Shown here one piece after another: positions 54,439 through 64,000 of a stretch of DNA of 64,000 nucleotides. Source of the DNA: Nemertoderma westbladi. Taxonomy: Eukaryota; Xenacoelomorpha; Nemertodermatida; Nemertodermatidae. The DNA is taken from the NCBI GenBank assembly GCA_032718475.1, contig JAUCBJ010008117.1, positions 81,195 through 145,194 of the forward strand, read 5' to 3'. The notes beneath the pieces were generated by a model. It worked only from the letters and a program-made list of their open reading frames with translations. It did no database searches and had not been told where the DNA came from. The translations under genes and the position numbers were made by a program. The first letter of the stretch is position 1. Each line of letters opens with the position of its first letter.

Positions 54439-55362
54439 TCATTGAGACGTATGAATATTGCTGTGGCGCCTGAGACCGAATTCCTCCCGTTCCTCATTGG
54501 TTAGCCGGTAATCGCGAATAGTTATTCCCGAATCCCAGTGATTTGGGTCGATAACAGTGCTTCTTTCGCTCTGTTTGCAAGTGACATGGAAGCTGTGATA
54601 GTAGGAATTTGGTAACACGTGTAGTTTGTATACTTTCGTAAAAGGTATCTCCTCTGAAACAAGATAATTCTCAAATTGGACTTTGGTAGTCGTGGTGTGT
54701 AGTCTTCCAATATGCACGTGAGCGAGGCAGTCAGCATCGCTCGGTGGCTCCGCTACGCGAAGAGAGTGAGGTGTTGCTGTTGGAGTTTTGCTTCCGGTGA
54801 CCAATTGAGAGCATCATCTTGGATTATTTGTATTGTTGAAATTGACATACCGGGTAGTATGGGCATTGGGTAAGCGTGTTTCGACATCTAACTGAATAGG
54901 GTCTTGTGAGTTTCCAGATGGGACGGGTGGCTGTCGATGCTGGCGATGTCGCATATCATCCACTTGATGCCAAACACCTTCCTCTCCTCTGGACGAATCG
55001 TCTAGGGGCGGGTTTGCAACTTCCATTTCCATCTGTTTAGTGGCTGCGGCTTTCACAGTTAATTCTTGATGCAGGCTACTGATTGTCAGAGGGTTTGCTG
55101 CCGCCACCATCAGGCGATTCCTCGTTGTCGATTCTCTTGGTTGGGTGTCTCGTACTCTTAAAGCGATAAATTTATTTTGGGCATCGATAGTTTCTCTCTG
55201 GGACTCCACCAGTTTTCCTAGAGTGGTTGTATGAATTGAGATCATCTTCATTAGGTTTTCAGTAATAATTCGCTCATTACCAGCGTTTAGGTTCTTCTTT
55301 TCTTTTACCGTTTGTAGCGCCGTAAATATCTCGTCTTTCAGTTCAATCATATCATTTGCCAT
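54439..55362 (-). pseudogene. LINE ORF1 (nucleic acid-binding protein) with one in-frame stop
   Basis: Start ATG at 55362. The N-terminal about 75 residues (ELKDEIFTALQTVKEKKNLN and on) look like a coiled coil for multimerisation. A charged, Gln/Pro-rich linker follows. The TGA at 54814-54816 interrupts; the same frame then continues with a folded domain, CLAHVHIGRLHTTTTKVQFE and HVTCKQSERSTVIDPNHWDS, then GITIRDYRL. That pattern is the RRM-like C-terminal domain of many LINE ORF1 proteins. It ends SQ before TGA at 54439. Confidence 0.78.
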
Positions 55363-55370
55363 TATAATGT

Positions 55371-55500
55371 ATCGGAAGTGTACAAGTATTTGGCTTGCAG
55401 TACAGCAGTTCAGTATAACGATCTCATGGCCTACTACAGTTACACAGTTACTCTTTATAACTATTTACTTATCTACTTATAACTATTTACATTACTTGTG
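55371..55500. other. 5' flank of the LINE
   Basis: Contains TATTTACTTATC-type short repeats. Possible LINE 5' UTR or host sequence. Confidence 0.35.
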
Positions 55501-55503
55501 CGT

Positions 55504-55622
55504 AAAGTAGCACTTTACAGTGTGATGATCCGAGTGGCTTTATTACACGAACGAACGTTAGTGAGTGAGTGAAATTAAAGCCACGAGGATCAGAACACTG
55601 TAAACTTTACAGTGTAAAGTAC
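55504..55622. mobile_element. Small hairpin MITE
   Basis: AGTAGCACTTTACAGTGTGA and its continuation to GTGGCTTTATT are mirrored by AATTAAAGCCACGAGGATCA and ACACTGTAAA. The style resembles the hairpin at 8383-8517. Confidence 0.7.
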
Positions 55623-55819
55623 TTTGCAACAAGTATGTATGTAGTTTTTTTTCCAAAATTGTAACATTACGATATGATTGTATATATATTATATGTGATA
55701 GAAACTGCACAAATTAAATTAGTTGCTGTATAAATCAATGTAAAAGTGACATAAATTATGTTATAAGTAAGTTAGCTTATATTTATGGTGGCGTTTTGAG
55801 CCATGTTATAATAATATAG

Positions 55820-55925
55820 GGGTGCGGGTCGATTCGCCCCTCGACCTTTTCGCCCCAAGTCGATTCGCCCCACATTTTAGTGTCATTGGACCTGGGGCGA
55901 ATCGACTTGGACAGTTGACTGATTC
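55820..55925. repeat. TTCGCCCC-rich block
   Basis: GTCGATTCGCCCC occurs twice and GGGGCGAATCGAC once within 100 bp, forming a hairpin that borders the palindrome to the right. Confidence 0.65.
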
Positions 55926-58540
55926 GCACCACCTTCCAAGTCCATTCGCCCCAGATGATATTATTGAAAGTTTTACTAATATTCTTTTTAGGTACCTACA
56001 ATATTTTTTAGAAAGTGCAGAAATGCCATAGATAATGAGATGACCAGAGGGTCAACATATCAATTTGTTTCACATTATGTATGCTTCTACGTCCCGCGGG
56101 TTCGAACCCTTGCCAAGCCACAAGAGTTGCCTATGAGAGTTGTCACTGTTGCATATGTGAGTCACGTGATTCAAAATATTGAAACTTAAAAGGAAAGTAG
56201 ACAGAAACAACATTTGGATTTGCTTGATTTACCTTATCAATTTGTTTCACATTATAAGATCTTGAGAAAATATTACACGTAATCGAGGTTCAAAAGTGTT
56301 AGTAACATTGTTATTAACAAGATTTCTACTGTATTTTATTGCAATAGATTGAATATCTAAAAATCTTTTATAAAAAATAAATTAGGCCTACAGTACGCCT
56401 AATATTTTTTAGATCTTCAATCTATTGCACTATATTACAGTAGAAATCTTGTTAATAACAATGTTACAAACACTTTTGAACCTCGATTACGTGTAATATT
56501 TTCTCAAGATCTTATAATGTGAAACAAATTGATAAGGTAAATCAAGAAAATCCAAATGTTGTTTCTGTCTACTTTCCTTTTAAGTAGGGATGTCCCGGAA
56601 TTCCGTTCCGGCCGGAATTCCGGCGGTTTTTGCTCGATTCCGGTTCCGGCCGGAATTGCCGGAATGGGGTCAATTCCGGCTGGAATTTTACCTGAATTGC
56701 CAGGTTCCTAACTAGTTTGATAGTTGCATATTTTGCACGTTGACACGCAGTGCTTTGCAGTTGCACGTTTGATATGTAACACATTTCCAAAAACATTTCA
56801 CCTGGTAATGAAACTAAAAAGGTCCCACCATCTGTTACACCACCTACTGTAGTATTTATATACAATTCACAATAACCATCGTAATTTACATTAACTAATG
56901 AAATGCATCAATAGGCCCGTGCCCCACTGGTCAGTATGTGAAAATGAATGCCTCCTTGCTCCATTGGTAACACAAGTCTTACGTCATTTGATAAAAAATA
57001 TAAGATGCATCTCACATTTTTACTGCATATTTATACCCAAAGTAACCAATCACAGGCCTCTTGGCGGATATAACACATGAGTCATATGTCAAAAGATGAA
57101 CATGGGACATAATCACTTTCGACTCATAGGTCGTAACTTACGATTTACCAGTGGAGACGCCCCCATTGAAACCAATGTGTTCCATAATTTATTCTGACTA
57201 AGACTACATAAAACTTACCAGTGGAGCACGGACCTTAAATAATGCTTTTTCCAATTTGCTTATTACAATCTGATTATAAAAAGACGTTTTTTAGATTGAT
57301 CATACAATATTTTGCATAGATTTTTACATTATTTTACATTGATTTTATATTATTTTACTTTGAATTTTGAATTATTAAATAATATGATAATATTATGATT
57401 GGTATTATCTCGTCCAACGTAACATTAGGATGACCACTAAAGATTTGCAGCTTATTTCCATTGGCGTCCTTTATGTTACTTGGTTACAAATACAATATTA
57501 CACAATTACAAATACTACTCTAACCTAAATCTAATATAAACGTTATTTCAATACGTACAGGTCCTGCGAGTGGTCGTTAGTTCAGTCCTGCGTCGTAGGT
57601 GCTGCATAATATAGTAGTTTTGTTTCTATTTACAGCAAATCCAATTCTTACAATAAATCTATTTATTCCCAGCAATAATTAAACTGTAACATGTACTATT
57701 GGCCTCGTTTATTGTTTTGGTTCGAATAACATGTCACTGTAACATGCTCCTTCCCCTTAAAGACACCAGGATATTGCACCAAAGGACCTAATGACGCGAA
57801 ACCATAGGTTTTTGTTTAACGTGGGTTTTTAGGAGTCTAAATGCTAATAACCTAACTTTTGGCCAAAGTTATAGATTTTAGAAAATAATTTTATTGAATT
57901 CCCTGTCGTTCAATGCCGAAGTACCATCCCGTCCCATTACGGCCCAGGCCATTCTCCACTCCACCCACTTTAATTCCCGCCAATGTTCTGATTCCTCTCA
58001 TTATCAAACTTAGCTTTAGAAATTAAAAAAATTCATTTGTTTCACAAAAAATTGTAAAGTTTCATGGGTCATTTAGTGTATTTCACTAATTATAGAAAAT
58101 TCCGGTTCCGGTCGGAATTCCGGCCGGAATATTCCGGCATGTTGAATTCCAGTTCCGATTCCGGCCGGAATCAAAATATCGATTCCGGGACATCACTACT
58201 TTTAAGTTTCAATATATTGAATCACGTGACTCACATATGCAACAGTGACAACTCTCATAGGCAACTCTTGTGGCTTGGCAAGGGTTCGAACCCGCGGGAC
58301 GTAGAAGCATACATAATGTGAAACAAATTGATATGTTGACCCTCTGGTCATCTCATCATCTATGGCATTTCTGCACTTTCTAAAAAATATTGTAGGTACC
58401 TAAAAAGAATATTAATAAATTTTTTCTTTTACTTTCATTAATATCATCTTTCAATTTTTTTTTTTTTTTTTATTTTAATTTTTTCTTTTACTTTCAATAA
58501 TATCATCTGGGGCGAATGGACTTGGGAGGTGGTGCCATAT
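55926..58540. mobile_element. Long palindromic element split by a hAT-like insertion
   Basis: Centre near 56391 (ATTAGGCCTACAGTACGCCTAAT). The left arm 55926-56385 pairs with 56397-56584 and, after the insertion, with 58207-58540. Outer ends are CCACCTTCCAAGTCCATTCG against CGAATGGACTTGGGAGGTGG. Each arm holds a B-box-like GGGTTCGAACCC in AAGGGTTCGAACCCGCGGGA. Confidence 0.9.
56577..58206. mobile_element. Non-autonomous hAT-like transposon with 8-bp duplication
   Basis: The body 56585-58198 is flanked by CTTTTAAG on both sides (56577-56584, 58199-58206). Terminal repeats TAGGGATGTCCCGGAATTCC and, inverted, TAGTGATGTCCCGGAATCGA match. Subterminal TTCCGGCCGGAA repeats crowd both ends. No transposase frame is visible. 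An 8-bp duplication is standard for hAT. Confidence 0.93.
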
Positions 58541-58865
58541 CCATTGGAATAATTTTATAAAGGCGTTTAACTTTATAAATTTCAATTTTTTTGGGGGTGG
58601 GGGGGGGGCGCGTTTATTCGAGGTGCGATAGAGGGGGCGTTTATTTTAGGTGGGGTGGGGGTGGTGTTGTTTTTATATTATAGGTTTGATCTGTATGTTA
58701 ATATTGTTGGCTGTGGTTGTCGGCGAATCTTACACCCAAAGCCATTTCGAGGAGAGAATGGTACCCGAAAGTTGTTTGAAGGTAAAAAAAAATTTTAAAA
58801 GCAAGTTTTAAAACCTTACCACTAATTTTCTATGATGGATTTGTACAAAATGATAACCACATACT
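58541..58865. other. G-rich spacer, no gene
   Basis: GGGGGTGGGGGGGGG near 58593 and GGTGGGGTGGGGGTGGTG near 58650 could form quadruplex-type structures. No coding signal. Confidence 0.45.
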
Positions 58866-58869
58866 GTAG

Positions 58870-61800
58870 TGACATGGTCGGGGATGTTGGTGATTAGATT
58901 TCATTGACAGACTGTAGTGACAGGGTCGGGGATGTTGGTGATCAGGTTTCATTGACATACTGTAGTGACGGTCGGGGATGTTGGCGATCGGGTTTCATTG
59001 ACTACTGTAGTGCAGTGACAGGGTGGGGATGTTGGCGATCGGGTTTCATTGACTACTGTAGTGCAGTGACAGGGTGGGGATGTTGGCGATCAGGTTTCAT
59101 TGACATAGTGCAATGACAGGGTCGGGGATGTTGGCGATCAGGTTTCATTGACATAGTGCAATGACAGGGTCGGGGATGTTGGCGATCAGGTTTCATTGAC
59201 ATACTGTAGTGACAGGGTCGGGGATGTTGGCGATCAGATTTCATTGACATAGTACAGTGACAGGGTCGGGGATGTTGGCGATCAGGTTTCATTGACATAC
59301 TGTAGTGACAGGGTCGGGGATGTTGGCGATCAGGTTTCATTGACATACTGTAGTGACAGGGTCGGTGATGTTGGCGATCGGGTTTCATTGACTACTGTAG
59401 TGACAGGGTCGGTGATGTTGGCGATCAGGTTTCATTGACATACTGTAGTGACGGTCAGGGATGTTGGCGATCAGGTTTCATTGACATACTGTAGTGACTG
59501 GGTCGGGGATGTCAGCGATCAGGTTTCATTGACATACTGAAGTGACAGGGTCGGGGATGTTGGCGATCAGGTTTCATTGACATACTGTAGTGACAGGGTC
59601 GGTGATGTTGGCGATCGGGTTTCATTGACTACTGTAGTGACAGGGTCGGTGATGTTGGCGATCAGGTTTCATTGACATACTGTAGTGACAGGGTCGGTGA
59701 TGTTGGCGATCGGGTTTCATTGACTACTGTAGTGACAGGGTCGGTGATGTTGACGATCAGGTTTCATTGACATACTGTAGTGACAGGGTCGGGGATGTTG
59801 GCAATCAGGTTTCATTTACTACTGTAGTGCAGTGACAGGGTCGGGGATGTTGGCGATCAGGTTTCATTGACATACTGTAGTGACAGGGTCGGGGATGTTT
59901 GCGATCAGGTTTCATTGACATAATGTAGTGTAGTGACAGGGTCGGGGATGTTGGCGATCAGGTTTCATTGACATACTGTAGTGACATGGTCGGGGATGTT
60001 TGCGATCAGGTTTCATTGACATACTGTAGTGTAGTGACAGGGTCGGGGATTTGGCGATCAGGTTTCATTGACATACTGTAGTTACAGAGTCGGGGATGTT
60101 GGCGATCAGGTTTCATTGACATACTGTAGTGACAGGGTCGGGGATGTTAGCGATCAGGTTTCATTGACATACTGTAGTGACAGGGTCGGGGATGTTGGCG
60201 ATCAGGTTTCATTGACATACTGTAGTGACAGGGTCGGGGATGTTGGCGATCAGGTTTCATTGACATACTGTAGTGACAGGATCGGGGATGTTGGCGATCA
60301 GGTTTCATTGACATACTGTAATGACGGTCGGGGATGTTGGCGATCAGGTTTCATTGACTACTGTAGTGCAGTGTGACAGGGTCGGGGATGTTGGCGATCA
60401 GGTTTCATTGACATTGTGCAGTGACAGGGTCGGGGAAGTTGGCGACCAGGTTTCATTGACATACTGTAGTGACAGGGTCGGGGATGTTGGCGATCAGGTT
60501 TCATTGACATACTGTAGTGACAGGGTCGGGGATGTTGGCGACCAGGTTTCATTGACTACTGTAGTGCAGTGACAGGGTCGGGGATGTTGGCGACCAGGTT
60601 TCATTGACATACTGTAGTGACAGGGTCGGTGATGTTGGCGATCAGGTTTCATTGACATACTGTAGTGACAGGGTCGGGGATGTTGGCGATCAGGTTTCAT
60701 TGACATACTGTAGTGACATGGTCGGGGATGTTGGCGATCAGGTTTCATTGACTACTGTAGTGCAGTGTGACAGGGTCGGCGATGTTGGCGATCAGGTTTC
60801 ATTGACATACTGTAGTGACAGGGTCGGGGATGTTGGCGACCAGGTTTCATTGACATACTGTAGTAACAGGGTCGGGGATGTTGGCGATCAGGTTTCATTG
60901 ACATACTGTAGTGACAGGGTCGGGGATGATGGCGACCAGGTTTCATTGACATACTGTAGTGACAGGGTCGGGGATGCTGGCGTTCAGGTTTCATTGACAT
61001 ACTGTAGCGACAGTCGGGGATATTGGCGATCAGGTTTCATTGACATACTGTAGTGACAGGGTCGGGGATGTTTGCGATCAGGTTTCATTGACTACTGTAG
61101 TGCAGTGACAGGGTCGGGGATGTTGGCAATCAGGTTTCATTTACTACTGTAGTGCAGTGACAGGGTCGGGGATGTTGGTGACCAGGTTTCATTGACTACT
61201 GTAGTGCAGTGACAGGGTCGGGGATGTTGGCGATCAGGTTTCATTGACATACTGTAGTGACAGGGTCGGGGATTTTTTCGATCAGGTTTCATTGACTACT
61301 GTAGTGCAGTGTGACAGGGTCGGCGATGTTGGCGATCAGGTTTCATTGACATACTGTAGTGACAGGGTCGGGGATGTTGGCGACCAGGTTTCATTGACAT
61401 ACTGTAGTAACAGGGTCGGGGATGTTGGCGATCAGGTTTCATTGACATACTGTAGTGACAGGGTCGGTGATGTTGGCGATCGGGTTTCATTGACTACTGT
61501 AGTGACAGGGTCGGTGATGTTGACGATCAGGTTTCATTGACATACTGTAGTGACAGGGTCGGGGATGTTGGCAATCAGGTTTCATTTACTACTGTAGTGC
61601 AGTGACAGGGTCGGGGATGTTGGTGACCAGGTTTCATTGACTACTGTAGTGCAGTGACAGGGTCGGGGATGTTGGCGATCAGGTTTCATTGACATACTGT
61701 AGTGACATGGTCGGGGATGTTGGCGATCAGGTTTCATTGACTACTGTAGTGCAGTGTGACAGGGTCGGCGATGTTGGCGATCAGGTTTCATTGACATACT

Positions 61801-62650
61801 GTAGTGACAGGGTCGGGGATGTTGGCGACCAGGTTTCATTGACATACTGTAGTAACAGGGTCGGGGATGTTGGCGATCAGGTTTCATTGACATACTGTAG
61901 TGACAGGGTCGGGGATGATGGCGACCAGGTTTCATTGACATACTGTAGTGACAGGGTCGGGGATGCTGGCGTTCAGGTTTCATTGACATACTGTAGCGAC
62001 AGTCGGGGATATTGGCGATCAGGTTTCATTGACATACTGTAGTGACAGGGTCGGGGATGTTTGCGATCAGGTTTCATTGACTACTGTAGTGCAGTGACAG
62101 GGTCGGGGATGTTGGCAATCAGGTTTCATTTACTACTGTAGTGCAGTGACAGGGTCGGGGATGTTGGTGACCAGGTTTCATTGACTACTGTAGTGCAGTG
62201 ACAGGGTCGGGGATGTTGGCGATCAGGTTTCATTGACATACTGTAGTGACAGGGTCGGGGATTTTTTCGATCAGGTTTCATTGACTACTGTAGTGCAGTG
62301 ACAGGGTCGGGGATGTTGGCGATCAGGTTTCATTGACTACTGTAGTGCAGTGACAGGGTCGGGGATGTTGGCGATCAGGTTTCATTGACATACTGTAGTG
62401 ACAGGGTCGGGGATTTTTTCGATCAGGTTTCATTGACTACTGTAGTGCAGTGACAGGGTCGGGGATGTTGGCGATCAGGTTTCATTGACATACTGTAGTG
62501 ACAGGGTCGGGGATGTTGGTGACCAGGTTTCATTGACATACTGTAGTGACAGGGTCGGGGATGTTAGCGATCGGGTTTCATTGACATACTGTAGTGACAG
62601 GGTCGGGGATGTTAGCGATCGGGTTTCATTGACATACTGTAGTGACAGTG
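58870..62650 (+). repeat. 48-52-bp satellite, about 77 copies, with ~1 kb duplication
   Basis: The main unit is GACATACTGTAGTGACAGGG followed by TCGGGGATGTTGGCGATCAG and GTTTCATT. A variant has GACTACTGTAGTGCAGTGACAGGG. Because 48 divides by three, frames of 60-150 codons exist on both strands. They are not likely genes. The variant order at 60705-61250 recurs at 61694-62240, 989 bp later. Confidence 0.96.
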
Positions 62651-64000
62651 AAAAGTGCCGCTTTTTTCCTACCGTGCTGTAAGACTTGACTGAGGAGACC
62701 CTATCAGCATCGGGCTGGTAGGCTGTAGACCTGTTAACGTTTCCTAAATGGATGCGTTTACATACCATTTTATTATACTATTGACTGAGTCCCAGATGTT
62801 GTTAATCATGTGGAGTAATTGGCCATTAGAGTTACAGAATCCGAGAAGTAGGCATACTATCATGCCCCTTCGCGATATTATGAACTAACGAGAATTACAT
62901 TTTGAAATACAGTTAACTCGTTTGACTGAAATAATAACTATGGGGAACTTCAATTCGAGACAATGGAGAAATGGCAGAGGGCGAACCCTCACCAATGAAT
63001 TAGCAATCATTCTACCTACAATGCCATGCCATATCTCCATAAACCACAAAAATGTTTTGCCTTTGTTTCCTAACATGACTCCTGTTACAGTGTTAGTTGT
63101 CTTAATATTGTACCAGCTGTTTGGTACAAAGCTAGCTTAGTAACCCAGGACCAGCAAACCACAACTCCTGCGATTCACTAGTTCGCAACAGTTTTTATCG
63201 GTGATCACATTCCTATTTGGCAAATGAACAAACCACCAGATGGTTTTGGGTATATCAAGCAAAGTTTACTATTATGTTGGAATATCGTTTTGAATAATGT
63301 TTCCGCTTAACTTATACTGTCCGACTAAACAGCACATGGTGTATTTATGATAATCATTTTGCAGCAACTTGAAATATACTTTATTCTTATCAACATTATT
63401 ATTTCCTCCCCCTATTTAATAAATTGATAGTCGGGAGATTGACTTCATAATATAATGTATAATAGATGCAGGAACCATTGTAAAATATCAGACCAATAGA
63501 GGAAGCAAAAATAAGAGTAAAATGAGACTAAATTATTAGAAAACTAACTTTATATAATAAATTTAATTCTTTAATTTATTACTTGCATCATAGTGTTGTT
63601 TACAATAGTTTATATATTTAATTTATGCAAGGGCAAGGAATATAAAGCAGCTTTTTATCCTTAATGTTTGTTTAATGGTAGATGTTAAGTAAATTAAATT
63701 TAACTTTATCTGAAATATTCGTATATATTGAATCATTACTTCACTAAATCAGTGTGCTTTATATTTTTACCAACGGAATTAATAAGGTTTCGATCAAGGT
63801 AATTATAACAATCAATGTGTATGTTTGTGCGGAATTTAAATGTTGCACAGTGAATTTCAATTTCAATCTATTCCTTAATTTTATTTTTTAGAGGAAAAGC
63901 TACGCAAATAATACATTATTTCGAGCAACAATTAAACTGTAACCCGTTCTATTTACTCTCGAGTATTGTTTTTGGTTTAATAACGTGACACTTTAACATG
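62651..64000. other. AT-rich sequence to window end; no supported gene
   Basis: A tRNA-like stretch on the minus strand (about 62963-63040) has GGGTTCGCCCTC and GGAGATA/TTTCTCC ends but poor stems. The last 75 bases (ATTAAACTGTAAC...) resemble 57678-57750 inside the hAT-like element, so an interspersed repeat continues past the edge. Confidence 0.5.

Larger units (their letters stand above)
51590..55370 (-). mobile_element. Nearly complete two-ORF non-LTR retrotransposon
   Basis: On the minus strand: ORF1 (55362-54439), endonuclease and reverse transcriptase ORF2 (about 54435-51590), ending with a zinc-knuckle-like C-terminus. The domain set suits the I/Jockey/CR1-like groups with an ORF1; exact clade is not claimed. 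Damage includes an in-frame TGA in ORF1 (54814-54816), a TAG in the endonuclease (54292-54294), and frameshifts near 53050, 52360 and 51645. A fragment of the same family is at 33.69-34.98 kb. Confidence 0.9.

Noticed and set aside
59053-62042. Long open frames on both strands as repeat-protein genes
   Set aside because: They follow from a 48-bp unit without stops. No start context, splice signals or family match.
62963-63040. tRNA gene on the minus strand
   Set aside because: Acceptor-like ends pair, but the T and anticodon stems do not.

Overview
This 64 kb window is animal nuclear DNA, AT-rich and dominated by mobile elements. The abundance of short palindromic motifs such as TAGGCCTA and TACTGTA, together with BEL/Pao, RTE-like, CR1-like, PIF/Harbinger and hAT-type sequences, suggests a marine invertebrate, plausibly a deuterostome such as an echinoderm. 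That placement is an inference of modest confidence. There are no operons, bacterial ribosome-binding sites or prokaryotic features.

Three long, intact, GC-richer reading frames match conserved animal proteins, and all three are uninterrupted by introns: the C-terminal 780 codons of AASDH (16409-18751, +), a full-length CLPTM1L (39430-41028, -) and an SV2-like major facilitator transporter (47860-49458, +). AASDH begins abruptly next to an antisense BEL/Pao integrase at about 16390. A chain of small minus-strand candidate exons with compatible splice phases (36304-36531, 28166-28328, 22695-22806, perhaps 18967-19072) hints at a further host gene that I could not identify.

Layout: 1-3.5 kb holds an LTR-element gag fragment, about 1.8 kb of hairpin-forming tandem repeats, a polypurine tract and an LTR. 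5.1-8.0 kb is RTE-like LINE copy 1, with a 13-bp target duplication. 9.4-10.2 kb is a 41-bp minisatellite. 11.0-13.3 kb is unidentified repetitive sequence. 14.6-16.4 kb is the BEL/Pao 3' end, followed by AASDH. 20.2-22.5 kb is a decayed CR1-like LINE carrying a MITE. 23.4-28.0 kb lies between two opposed Helitron-like ends and contains a MITE and a 34-bp minisatellite. 28.7-30.8 kb is RTE copy 2. 33.7-35.0 kb is a LINE fragment. 35.7 kb holds a hammerhead ribozyme motif. 36.6-39.1 kb is a second 34-bp satellite, followed by CLPTM1L. 44.3-47.1 kb is a PIF/Harbinger transposon whose two genes are interlocked through each other's introns, followed by a SINE and the SV2-like gene. 49.6-50.5 kb is a palindromic MITE. 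51.6-55.4 kb is a nearly complete two-ORF LINE. 55.9-58.5 kb is a long palindrome split by a hAT-like insertion. 58.9-62.65 kb is a 48-bp satellite with a roughly 1 kb internal duplication.

The points I consider most worth following are the hammerhead ribozyme, the interlocked Harbinger genes, the hairpin array inside an LTR element, the minisatellite born from a reverse transcriptase motif, and the intronless host genes.
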